A DNA stretch of 64,000 nt from Aulostomus chinensis (lineage: Eukaryota; Chordata; Actinopteri; Syngnathiformes; Aulostomidae). The position numbers and the translations under genes were made by a program. The stretch lies in the NCBI GenBank assembly GCA_037954235.1, contig JBBMOA010000021.1:5619501-5683500 (forward strand). The letters run 5' to 3'. Below the pieces are notes generated by a model. That model had not been told where the DNA came from and did not search any database. It was given only the letters and a program-made list of their open reading frames with translations. Below, in pieces: positions 1 through 11,580 of this stretch (positions within the stretch are counted from its first letter, which is position 1; each line of letters starts with the position of its first letter).

Positions 1-429
1 TCCTGTCACTTTACAAGCAGATGCTGAATTATTTGCTAATAAACTCTCAGTCGCAGTCTCAATATTTTTCGTCTTCCTCGTATATTTGATATGTAAATCT
101 TCTCAAACTAAAATCCCCGAATGGGACCGATAAAGTTGCTGGCATGGAATCATAGAGGAGCTGCTGTTCTTCCTCATTTGGATGTAGACACGAGGGAATA
201 AACCACACACAACTCTGTCCGCATGATGTAAAGACAGGAGAGTCCACAGCAATCGCTGCAACCCCAGCTCATTCCCACAGCAGCGTTTTAACATGTTTTT
301 GGTCTTCATGATGAAGGCACGAGAGGAAGATTCTCTTTATGAATCAACTCTGTGTGCAGCGAATGTACCCTCACGTTAGAATACGTTCTAAAATAAGCTA
401 AAATATTGTAAATCCAGCGATGTTTGTTA

Positions 430-585
430 CTTCCTGTATCCACCAGGTGGCGCTACGACTCACAAAATTTTAATTGGATTTCATTCTAAAGGTCTCTTCC
501 CTGGGCCACACGACACACCTCCTATAAGTTTGGTGAAAATCGTCCTCATCGTTTTTTTGTCATCCTGCTGACAATCAGACAAAAG
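430..585 (+). repeat. Dispersed repeat with GGTGGCGCTA head, copy 1
   Basis: Starts with CCACCAGGTGGCGCTAC, then has AAGTTTGGTGAAAATCGTCC and ends with CTGCTGACAATCAGAC. The same head and tail occur in the same order at 48454-48575, which marks it as a dispersed family. Confidence 0.5.
440..454 (+). promoter_or_regulatory. CTCF-like motif
   Basis: CCACCAGGTGGCGCT fits the CTCF core consensus CCASYAGRKGGCRSY at all 15 positions. It sits in a dispersed repeat. Occupancy is not known. Confidence 0.45.
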
Positions 586-1386
586 AGCGGCCGCGCGTCA
601 CCCCAATCGACCACTGAAGCGAGTACTTTTTAAAAATACACATTCGGTTCGTTTAAATGAAGAATGTATTAAACAAACTAGTGGAAGCTGGGAACAAACC
701 AGCACCATGGACAGCTCACGCCACCCCTGATGGCCTCCCACAGTAAAACCCAAAAAACTGGAATCAGAAAATCCGTGTGACTTCAAAGCTTCACAACAAA
801 AAGCACAAGTTGCGTGTCAACCTTTGTGGAAAAAGACATAAATGCTCGAGTAAAGTACACGTACTCGAAAAATAAACTGAAATGTAGCCCCAGGGAGATT
901 CTAAAAACCTTGAGTATTAATATTAGCGCAACAATGCCCCGGTGTTGTTTAAATAATGTGCTCGGGTCAAACTGTGACCTCTAGAGACGTTTTCCTTTTC
1001 TTGGCAGCCAAAGGAAGCTTTCAGGGAATGCAGTAACAAGGATTAAAAAGCTCCTGTATTATTACAACCGACGAGGTGAAGCAAGCACACGCGTCCCTGA
1101 GCGGCGGCCCTGGAACAACTGGTCCCCACTAACAGCAACAGGCCTCCAGCTTTATTACCGGCTGTTTGTTTGTTTGCTTGTTTGTTTGTTTGTTTTTTTA
1201 AAGCCTAAACCAACTCCTATCAACAAGAATGTATCTTAGGAGATTCATTTGCACCTTTGGGCCTTTTTAAACCAAATAACTGCTCACAATTATGTTTTCC
1301 TAATTATGATTATTTCATGATTACATTAGCGCGCTCCCATACCGTAGCAAACACAATGTGGTCTCCAGGCTATTGAGGGATGGAGG

Positions 1387-1390
<4 letters not shown>

Positions 1391-1441
<51 letters not shown>
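1391..1441. repeat. (AG)25 microsatellite
   Basis: About 25 uninterrupted AG units after a GGGAGG purine lead-in. Confidence 0.95.
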
Positions 1442-1442
<1 letters not shown>

Positions 1443-3192
1443 GACAGTGTCAGTGAAAGCAATTAAAAAGCTATCAAAGGGAGCTGAAAAGAAAACATTT
1501 CCTATTAGATTGCTAAGTTTAACCAGTGGCCTGCTCCAAACGTGGCCACTGAGATGTTATTAGCCTCTGTGGGCGCCGGCTTGTTATTCCCCGTGTTGTT
1601 TCGGATGCTAAAGTGAGCTCCGTAATGACCACTGAGAGTACTTCTCACCGCCGCTCCACAGACGAGCACATCAGGAGCCGTCACGTGTGCTCCACCTGAT
1701 GTTGTTCACACACTGGAAACGCTCTCAGGCGTGTCGTCTCCCCGTCCGTCTTTCGACAGTGTTTGATCAAGTTAATGTGTGTTATATATTAGCAGTTGGA
1801 GCCCGTTTGACGCTGATGATGTTGCGAGTTTCTTCCCTGTCACAGGACTGAAATTAATGTGTATTCTTTTCTTTTTTTTCTCTTTTCTCCAGTTCTTAAC
1901 CCTAAATTCAAAAGCTCTAAACAAAGGTTTTAGCTGCCCAACTGTCTCAGGGCTTCTGCCGCGCTGGTGTCCCTGTGTGCTAACGCAAGGAGCAGAAAGG
2001 GGGGAAAGAAACACGAGAATTTATTTTTAGGGGGTAAAAAAAATAAAATAAATGTAATTCAACAAGATGCCACAAAAGTTGTGCAAGATCTGAGAAAAAA
2101 CGTATTGTATTTTTTCCCCTCCCAGCTGTGAATTAGAAGAAGAAAGTAGATCCTGAGTGAAAAGTTCTGCAGGATCTCACCAAAGTGCTGCATTACTTCT
2201 TTTTCCATCAATTTTTTTTCTTCTCCCCGTGTCGCCTCTGCTGCTTTGTTCATTTTGGATTTAATGGAGTTTGGTTTTATTCTGCTGTGAATATTTGTTT
2301 AAGTGTGTGTGTGTTTGTGTGTGTGTGTGTGATTCGGCCAATAACCTGATCACCAGCTTTAGTTTGAAAGTTCGCAACACAACTCAATAAATTGCGAACA
2401 GGCTTTGATTTTGATGAAATTGTAATCGCATGCCAGAGCTGAGATCAAAGAACAGTTGATTGGGTTTAGGAATTGATCCAGAACCTGATCCAGGACCTGA
2501 TCCAGGACCTGATCGGATGATGTCACATTTCTTTGGCGAAAGTCTCCAAACTGCCGGTGGCGTCGTCTTGATTATTTATCAGGATATTTCCAAAACTGGT
2601 GTCGGTTTTGATTAAATTTGGTTGAAAATAAGTTTGGGAGAGAAGGATTCTCGGTTTCTCACCATTGCCGTTGTCTCTGCGTGTCATAAGACTCACTTGT
2701 ATCAAAATTCCCCGGCGGTGCATAATCTTGAAGAAGCACTTTTGACGGTTGGTAAACAAGTCGTGGAGAGATTCTGATGATGTTCATACTGCGTTTCCAC
2801 GTAGCCTCCTGGGTGAACGCATGTTCTCCCAGGGCTTTTCTACAAACAGAATAAGAAATCTGACTCTGAACCGTACAATGCTGCAATAAAATAAAAGATA
2901 AAAGGGCGGAAAAAATGAAATGAGACATCAAACCAGTGATAAATTATTGAATACATCAGTATTGATCTTAGTCTTTAAGTAGGTCTTAAAGACCCATTGC
3001 AGGAACTGAACCTGACTCAATCAGGTCCTGCATACCTGAGGTGCTCCAACATGCAAACACGTTGTTTTTCTGATGTTTTTTTTTTTTAAGTACAGTTTAA
3101 CAGGCACTTCCCTCCTTATTCAAGACACATCCCTGAACAGATTATCTCACTAAAGCTCTTAACTTCAATAAATCCCACTTTCGCCGCCGCCG

Positions 3193-3216
3193 CCCCCCCC
3201 CCCCCCCCCCCCCCCC
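3193..3216. repeat. Poly-C tract, 24 bases
   Basis: Homopolymer after a CGCCGCCGCCG lead-in. One of at least nine long C/G homopolymers in the window. Confidence 0.9.
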
Positions 3217-4429
3217 GAAATGTAGCACTCAACTCCTCATGCTATATTTCCTGAGATATCAGCTTTTCAGGGGTTAAAAGGATTCTCAGTGTTCAGGTCG
3301 GCTGTGTGTAGGTGTGTGCGTGTGTGTGTACATTCGTGTAGGGGAGAGTTGTGACTGTGTGTCATTAAATCCCAGCTGGCTACAGTCAGCGAGGGGAGCT
3401 TGGAAGTAAAGCTCTGGATCCAGCCGCAGCGTCACGTAATGCTTCTGCACATCTGTGTGACGCCGCTAAGGACCCGATTAAATACCACATCCACACATCC
3501 ACGTGTTGATGGACCCGCTCCTTCAAACTCTTCGGATAATCAGGTTGGTTGCGAGAGCTGGTTTGATGCACTCCTAGACACCGTGATACTGCGAGTTAGC
3601 CAGGCCACCCCGAGGGGACAGGTCCCTTCAGGAAATGACGGTGACCTGGGTGACATCATTAGCCGCGTGGTAGAAAACTCACTCGGCGGCGTGATGAGCA
3701 GGAACACTCCTCTGGGAGATGTTTACAGTGCACTCGGAGGTGACAGGGAGAGTGTCGGCGCTGGACTTGTTGTTCTCGGCTGAGCAGCGTTTGTGCACTT
3801 GAGCTGGAAAGATTTGTTCAAAACTCGGAGACGGAGTCTGGATGAGGCACTGAGCTGCAATCAGACTGAAGTGTGTGAGATACCTAATTGACCCTTCACA
3901 CATTTACTACCCTCCCCTGAGCGCTGATTGTCCAATCAGGGCTTAGCAACTGTAACTAAGCACACAAGGTATGTCAAGACTTTGATTTCTCCACGTGTTG
4001 ACGCGGCACTCTCACACCTCCGGTGGCAACAAGCTGTTGAGAGGATGATCTGTCTTTATTTGTGTTTGCCGTTATTTGTACTTTTCAAAAACCAAAAATG
4101 TGAGCAAAAAAAAGAGCAGGACGCATCACAACCTCAGCCTGATGTCGATCGCAGTAGAATTACAGCTACATACATATGCATGCTGTCTGATATTTTGCTA
4201 TACGCACAAGCTCCTGCCTTATTCATGACATTTTTCAAGCAAGCCTTTGTTCTCACACACCTAATTACTTTCTAAACCCTCAATTTAGTCTTAAAGGTGA
4301 CTGACATTTACCAGAGACGTCAGGAGAAATGACTCGCAATGAACCATCAGGCCTTATTTCCCGCTGGTAAGACAGCATCGAGGGTTCGGAACCCCAAAAA
4401 CAGTTTCGTGGTTGTACGCGTACCTGTCA

Positions 4430-4830
4430 CGGTCACCTTTGACTTTTGACCTCTGACCGCCAAAATCTTTGGTCCAAGTGGCCATTTCGGAGAAGGCACT
4501 CTGGAGATATGGCGTTTATTTGAGGTAACAGTTAACCATGGTCATTGAACACTAGAATCTTTTCACTTCTTCCTCTAATCCCAGCGGGAAATTTGGAGAA
4601 AATCCCTCCAGATGTTGGGAGGGATTGCATATATTGATAGACATTCCATGTATTAGAGGTGGCAGGGACCTTTGACCATCAGAATCTTTTTGATTCATCG
4701 TGAGTCCCAGGCGATGTTTGGGGCAAATTTAGCCAAATTTCCCAGGGGAATTGCAGGGATGTGGCATTTCTGCGACGTGGTAGTGTCCTTGACCTTCGGC
4801 CGGCAAAATCCTTGGAGCCAAATATAAAGA
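4430..4830 (+). repeat. Degenerate tandem units of a dispersed repeat (TTTGACC / GAGTCCCAG type)
   Basis: The words ACCTTTGACC.., CAAAATCTTTGG, GAGTCCCAGGCGATGTTTGG and GGGCAAATTTAGCC recur imprecisely. They resemble a well-known fish repeat and the copies at 62600-62960. The two open frames over it are not convincing genes. Confidence 0.45.
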
Positions 4831-6944
4831 AAATACGCAGAAATATTGCAGTAATGGAGGGGGTGGGGGAAAACTTCATGCATTTGGCTTTTGGTGTAAT
4901 AAAATCACAGAAAGGTGGACAGAGAGGTAAGAGATGAAGAAGGCGACGTGACGCGGATATGATGTCATGGTGTTCTAGTAGCAGGACCCCAACGAACAAA
5001 AATCAGGCAAAGCTGAAGAACTACAACTTCCTTTTTTTTAAATGAGAAAAATAAACCAAAAATTGAATGTACAGCCAAACGACCACGACGGGAGGAACGC
5101 GACAGGTGGGTAAACTAAGCAGAGACTAAAATACCTACTCGACTAATGATGCAAGCAGAAACAGGTGGGGCAGGACGAGGGCCCGGAAGGAGTTGAATGG
5201 ATGAGAATCGCCAGGGAAGGAGGCTGTGACGGATGAGGGCTGATAAACAGACGAGATACAGGGGACGGAGTCAACAAAAGGAGGGAACCAGACAGAGAAA
5301 TGAAGTAACACAAAGCTGGACGCAAGAGGGGAGCGGACAAGGCTTCATTACGACAGTCTGCGTTTGCTTCCAGCTACAGTCGCTAGCAGTTCCTTCGCCG
5401 TTCACACTGGCAGTTCCGTCACTCAGGCTCCGAGGTGGGAGAGCAGAACAGCTGAGATGGCCGGCAGACATCTTTGCGCAGCCCTGAAGGAGGGTTTACC
5501 AAATCGTCAGACAAAGTGTCATCTATGGACGTGACAAGCACCAATTAAATCCAGATGCAGCGATGACAGGAAGTTGCAGTGTCAGAAACCGTTGAACGGG
5601 GACATGAGGGATGATGTAACCGTGTGTGGTGGGAAACGCACTAAAGATGCTTCCTGATCGGCGGTAGGTGTCAAATGTGGCACCATTTTTTTGTGACGTA
5701 ACCGAGCACTGAGGTCTTTCCTTGAAATGACAGGAAACAGAAGGACCGGGAGCCATGAATACAAAAACTACAATGCTGCGGAGAGGAGCTGCAGGAGAAA
5801 GAGTGTGGGCTGGTTTCCATGGTGAGCAGCGTTACTCATTTTCACATCTTGTTGAGAGACGCAGCTCCGAATACCCTTCGAACACAGGCTTTTTACCGCG
5901 CGAAATAACCAACTACCTCTTACCTGGACCCTGAACGTGACCCTAGACCATTAAACACCTCCCGTGTGAGACAGGAATAAGATGATTACCATCTCTTCTT
6001 CATTTGCCATTTCGGCGTAAGACAGACGTCAGAATGAGCAGTGTAATTGCCCCTGTCTAGTGCCGAGTGTTGCTTCTCCTGCAGAGAAGAGACAGGAGGC
6101 CTCCTTCATTTACCACGCGATGGAAATCATTCCCAGAATATATAGCGAGGTAATTGAGCGATGAATAGCTTTTTGCATCAGCACCGCTCACAGTGACACA
6201 GATTCTGATGTAGTAATATATTATCTCCTCTTTGGTGGCAATTTATGCCCCGAAATGACATCCAATTAAAAAAAAAAAAAAGGGGGGGGCGTTATCAGGA
6301 CCTGAGAAACTTCATGAAAGTGTCACAACGCGGGGTCATGCGTGAGAAGGTTCACCATGACTTAGTGCCTTGTGGTCGCATGAAGTCACGTCCGCAGGTC
6401 GCAAGAGGCGTTATTCCCTAAAGAATGGAAACAAGTGAGTTGTACATCAAGAAAATAAAAATCTATGGTTAAACCTCTTAAAATGCCGCCGCCGCTATCA
6501 AACTTCTCCCTAAAAACACATTAACTTGTGTGATAATTACATGGAGGAACAGATTGAAAGAAGGGGCAAGGGGGGGTATTTATCAACAAGGGGGGAAAAA
6601 AAGAGGACAATCTTTATTTCAATGTAATAAAGTGTGACAATCTCAATTCAAATCCCAAGTTTGGCAGAGAACGGTAGGCAACTACAAAGAGGGTTCCTTT
6701 AGTGCAGTTTCACAGTAATAAGACAGAGCAGATCTGAATGTGGGAACGACAGGCGAGTTCAAGTTGAGGTGCCGACGTCAATCCAGGTACGAGACTTACT
6801 GAACTACAAAAGCCTGACCGAACGAGCCACAAAAGCAACGCTCTGAAAAAAAGGTTACAGGATGTATTGGATATAATTGGTTCCAATAATGTGGAGAGTT
6901 TGGGATTTAGATACTTGAGGCCGTAAAGTAATGAAGTTTGGGGA

Positions 6945-7195
6945 ACAAGTCACATCTTGTGACCACGAATGAAGGAAATCATGGGGTTGGATTCCACCTC
7001 AAGGCCACTGACAAAACAAAATATGGGAACAAATGAATTTTGGAGCCAGAAAAAAAAAAAAAATCAAAAGTGTTGGAACGTGTTGCATCTCCTGGTTACA
7101 AATGAATCAAAATATGGGAAGGAGTTACATCTTATGGCCATGAATGAATCAAAGTGAGGGAACTAATCACACCTCTGGTCACGTGTGAATCAAGT
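6945..7195 (+). repeat. Diverged relative of the 42-bp minisatellite
   Basis: GGAACAAGTCACATCTTGTG then ACCACGAATGAA is followed by further imprecise copies (GGAAGGAGTTACATCTTATG then GCCATGAATGAATCAA; GGGAACTAATCACACCTCTG). The order of words (GGAACAAGT, ATCTTGTGGCCAC, GAATGAA) matches the array at 60.2 kb. Short open frames here are by-products of the repeat. Confidence 0.55.
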
Positions 7196-8674
7196 CATTT
7201 TCTGTTTCTCCGGCTGCTCCGGGGCTCCGTAGCACAAACCTGGGGTCGCTGGGGGCATTAACAGCACAAAAACATTCCTAACTCTTTTGACCAGTCGTGA
7301 GTTGGCGCAGGGCTGGCGAGTGGATCTCCGGTCAAGACTTCTTTCGCTGCGTTTCCTGCGGTCAGTTCTTGTGCTTTCATTACGGAGAGAGGAACCTGTC
7401 ACGAGAGCTTTCTTTGCTCTGATAAGATTCCTCTTCACAAGTTGGTGTTTGGGTGAATTTAAAACAAACAAACACAAAAAGTCTTTAATCAGCAGGTTCC
7501 TGCACGAACACACCGTTATCTGCACAGTCTGTAACCACCGTGTATTATCTTGTTCCTCGCCAGTTTGATGCAGCGAGTTAGATAACGGTGATGTCAGGAA
7601 ACTGCACGAGTAGATGTGAGAAGCGTTAGGAGCTGTTTAATAAGCCAGTGTTTACAAGTAAGTTTCATCGCTTCGGACATCCAGAGATGACAGCTGAAGC
7701 CAACCTTGGGAAGATCTGCCTCTGACAAAAGCTACAAGCCTGTTGTTAAAAAAAGGAGAAAAAGAAGGAAAAAAAAATACAAACCTGCATCTTAAATCTT
7801 AAATTAATTCCCTTTCGCAATCTGGGCCAAGTTTTGGATGATTTCAATTACATGGTTCCGGGTTTTGTTCTCATCTGTGACGCAATTTAGTCACATCTGA
7901 CCGACAGCTACAGCTGAAGCTTGCAGGGGGAAAATACAGGGTTTTAAAATATGAAAGCTGGTGGTCCAAAAAAAAAAACAAAAACCCGACACTTTTTAAG
8001 ATTCTAACCAAAGCCAGGAGACACTTAAGTTTTCTGTTAAAACTGCAGTGCGCAGCTTTTTACAAATGAATGTCCCTTAACTTCACACCGCCACAAGCTC
8101 CTTCAGTTCATCAGCCAGGTACACTTTTGTCAGAATGCTTGATCAACTTAAAGGCCTAAAACAAAACAAGCGTCCCCGCTCTAAGACTTTTGTATGTCCT
8201 CCATGTCAGTGATTGTTTTTATAACTTTTTTTCTTAGCAAGAGCCAGAAGACTTTCTTGTATCTTTGTATAACGTTAGCAAGCTAGTTAGCAAGCTAGCA
8301 GTTACGGTTGGGCAGCGGGTTTTTTCAGAGACATGACACTACATACGTTGGTTGCTCTAGTTTTTCTGAACCAGACTGCGGCTGTAAGCTGGCCATCGGG
8401 CGATTTTTCGTCCTCCTCCCTCTCTTGATTTTTGTCCCCATCGATATGACACAACAAACTCAAAGTGGGTTAGCTCGCGAGTAGCAAACTGTATACCCTA
8501 TAAATGGCGAGTGTCGGGCACAAAATAAGGCAGGTGGGTTGGGTCAATGGGCAAAAGGTTGCGAAATATACTACCAAGTTTACTAACAAGTTTCCCAAAT
8601 AGAATGTGGTTTTGTCGGGATGTTATTAGCACAGCCCACGACAATTATGATTTGCTTACAGAAATACAAACAAG

Positions 8675-8826
8675 CCTCCTCCAGGAACCGTCACCTAATC
8701 ATGGTGGAGGAGTTTGAGTGCCTAAGGACCCTAGGAGCTATGCTGTGGGGGGCATTTTGCCCCTGGTAGGGTCACCCAAGGCAGACTGGTCCTAGGTGAA
8801 GGGTCAGACAAAGACTGGTTCAACAG
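8675..8826 (+). repeat. Dispersed teleost-type repeat joined to a LINE relic
   Basis: Includes ATCATGGTGGAGGAGTTTG, CCTAGGAGCTATGCTGT, GGGTCACCCAAGGCAGACTGG and TCCTAGGTGAAGGGTCAGAC. I recognise these phrases from an interspersed repeat common in fish genomes. It runs straight into the LINE fragment at 8829, so it may be an upstream part of the same element with an internal deletion. Confidence 0.5.
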
Positions 8827-8828
8827 GT

Positions 8829-9205
8829 AATGACCAAAAGAACAAGATTGCGAATACAAGCGGCTAAAATGAGTTTCTTCCGCAGGGTGGCTGGGCTCTC
8901 CCTTAGAGACAGTTTGAGAAGCAAAGCCATTCGGGAGGGACTCAGAGTAGAGCCGCTGCTCCTCCATGATGGGAGGAGTCAGTTGAGGTGGTTCAGGCAT
9001 CTAGCGAGGATGCCTCCCTCGGGAGGTTTTCCGGGCATGTCTGACCAGTAGGAGGCCTCGTGGCCGACCAGGGACACGCTGGAGAGATTACATCTCTCGG
9101 CTGGCCTGGGAACACCGGAAGAGCTGGTGGAGGTGGCTGGGGTGAGGACAGTCTGGGCTTCCCAGCTGAGGCTGCTGCCCCCACGACCCGGACCAACCAG
9201 ATAAG
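8829..9205 (+). mobile_element. Degenerate LINE 3' fragment, same family as 27035-27512
   Basis: The plus strand shows TKRTRLRIQAAKMSFFRRVA, REGLRVEPLLLHDGRSQLRW, an in-frame stop near 9049, then after a frame change EELVEVAGVRTVWASQLRLL. It matches the minus-strand LINE in intron 12 block for block, but is more decayed. It is a pseudogene-like relic with no function expected. Confidence 0.75.
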
Positions 9206-11125
9206 TGGAAATCAACGATCAAACAAAATATAAACAAGTTAGAATGTTTCTATTGTTTTTAGCCAAGCAAAATGATATGAGGAGAGAGCTTGAGGCCAAC
9301 TTCAAGTACTTTTGGTGTGATTACACACATATCCATTAGGGGGAGACAAAACTTCCACACTGTAGCCTTCAGTAACATAGGGGACATAATTAAAGCAAAT
9401 GAAGATTTCAATGCGTCTCCTCACACTTCATGGTGAACATATTTGGCCGTGTTGCTGTGCAAAGAAACAAATTCAAGCCCACCAAATCCAAAATGACATC
9501 CTGAATGTTAACATGTTCTTCTCCAACTCTGCCTGAAGGAGTTTTTGGTCACATTTTATTCAAAAAGATGCACTGCAGGGTGCATTTCTCATAAAAATGG
9601 TTTTACACAGAGTTCAGCAGATATAAGGAACAGTTATTCTTTTATGCAACGGCTTGACAGGTGAATCCGGGACAAATCTAAACACCCCTTTTTGATTTCA
9701 GCTCTGAAAACAAACTTTAATCACAAGAAAATAGACTTGAAACAGTGGCTTGTTCCAAAAAATAAGCACGAAACTTGGATGTTCTTTATATTTTGCACAC
9801 TCATCTGGGTGTAAACATCTTGCCGAATGAATTCAATATAGCAGCCAATGATGGGCAACAGATTGAAATCAGATGGAAGCAGACAGAGCCGGTCTGAAGG
9901 ATATGAGTTGTTAAGAGCTGCAGGAGTTACTGATGCATGTTATGGAGGTCGGCTATACAGGTAGAAATCTGCTCTACGAGGAATTCTGAGCGAGGAGGTC
10001 ACGTTGGGTTGAAATGTGTTTTTAGATTTGACATTGCTGGAGCAGACAGACTGATGCCAGTTCCAGCTTTTCCTTTGACTCAGACACTGAAATGGCTGGT
10101 AATGGAGTGCTGCAGGGGTGAGGTATTTTTGGAGGCGCACCCGGAAGTTAGCATTGCCATGTGTTCCCCTCCAGGAAGAAACAATGGGATTGTTACATTG
10201 GATTATGGATTACAGCTGAGAGTAAGATCCGTGGCAATCCAAAGTTTTAGACTTCTACATTTGTTGCACAAGATAACCTTCTTAAACTTTATGATTTTTG
10301 AATGCTATCATTAGATGCTAACCTTGTGCTGATTACGAACTACACCACCGTCAACGTCACCACAACTTAGCTTTGTGCTTCTTACATTTTGGGTGTGATG
10401 ATGTTTAACGCCAGCAACATCCTCTGTAGTCACGTTTAGCCACTTGTTAGCAACCGACAGAAAGAAAATGGCTTCAAAATTCACACGTGTGGCATTGACT
10501 GAGATTTTATACTGTAGAACACAAGGTTGTAATATCTTCCACTGCAAACAGACCATTTTCACACATTTCAACAGGAACCCATGAACTTGAAGACGAGGGA
10601 ACAGGACGCGCTACAATGCTAACTTATTTCCGGGTTTTGGGACTCATTCCGGCGCCCTTCTTCTAGATGGGAATATTTGTGACCGTCTCGGCACTGTGCA
10701 CCTCTAAAACAAGAAATATAATCAGGCAAAAACATACAATAAAAAAAAAGCACAATTAATTTATGGCAGATTTTCCATCTTGGGCACTTCTTCTGCTTCA
10801 ATCACTCTAAGGACAAGCCTACGCTTTGGGTTGGGGGGAGGTAAATTCATTTTCTATTCAAGGCAAGTTCGACCTGTTTCTACAAGTGTAGCTTAGATGT
10901 AGAAATCAAAAACGTACCTGAAGACCTACTTCTTGGTATATGACGACAAAAACAAAAAAGAGGGTGTTCAAGTGGTTACACAACAACTAGTTTAAGGTTC
11001 ACACATCACATGGGATAAACCACTGGTTCGTGGAATCTTAATGAAGGAGGGGTTTGTCTGGTTCACTGCCACCCCCTTCCTCTCTTGAACTTTGTGTGTT
11101 TATACTCCGGCATTAAAAAGGCTGT

Positions 11126-11131
11126 TTTATT
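11126..11131 (-). terminator. tmx3: Candidate tmx3 polyadenylation signal (AATAAA)
   Basis: A perfect AATAAA on the minus strand about 185 nt past the stop codon. Position fits a short 3' UTR, but the hexamer is common by chance and a longer UTR is possible. Confidence 0.35.
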
Positions 11132-11316
11132 CAGCTGGCCTCGCTGACCTTATACGCTAACACACAGAACTCAAAGGTGGGAGAACAGTCTGTGCTAGAA
11201 GGGCTCCAGGAGGAAGTGAGATGAAAACAAAGAACCGTAATACATTGATATGTCTTTGAGTTTCATGTCACTGCATTTGACGAGGCCCATCATCCTCTAT
11301 CCAGCGGGAGCCCGCA

Positions 11317-11580
11317 TTAATCCGTTTTCTTCTCCTCGGGATCCTTCTGTCCCACCTCCTCTTCGTCACCCTCCTCAGGTCCCTCCAGTTGGGCAGTGTG
11401 TTGCCTCTCCTCCTCCTCTTCCTCTTCTTCATCAGTCAGGCCCTCCCTCTTGACCACATCCATGTCGTCCGAGCCGTCGTCCGTCTCAGCCGTGCAGATG
11501 CCGTAGCACATCAGGCTAATCACACCCAGCGGAAGGCCAAACAGGAAGCAGCCCAGAAGTGGAGAGCTGCGAAACACTGA
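11317..11580 (-). CDS. tmx3: tmx3 exon 16 (membrane span, acidic tail, stop)
   Basis: Residues 366-452 and the TAA stop. Begins SVFRSSPLLGCFLFGLPLGV, which starts the single transmembrane helix, and continues into a cytosolic tail with eight consecutive Glu and a C-terminal KKTD. The acceptor ATCAG|TCAGTG was chosen because it restores the family's S-x-F-x-SSP sequence; a second AG four bases further in would break the frame. Confidence 0.94.
   Translation of the reverse strand, partial: SVFRSSPLLGCFLFGLPLGVISLMCYGICTAETDDGSDDMDVVKREGLTDEEEEEEEERQHTAQLEGPEEGDEEEVGQKDPEEKKTD

Larger units (their letters stand above)
1..11125. other. Intergenic region downstream of tmx3, no gene recognised
   Basis: Apart from the repeats listed separately, I see nothing with coding character. 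A 127-codon plus-strand frame at 3400-3783 and opposed frames at 7190-7568 lack recognisable domains and splice context. Stretches near 10080-10620 (GAGGCGCACCCGGAAGTTAG and GTCAACGTCACCACAACTTA) have the look of an old dispersed repeat, but this is a weak impression. Confidence 0.5.

Noticed and set aside
3400..3783. 127-codon plus-strand frame
   Set aside because: No domain, signal or homolog recognised, and fish intergenic DNA yields such frames by chance. It is the longest unexplained one in the left flank, so expression data would be the test.
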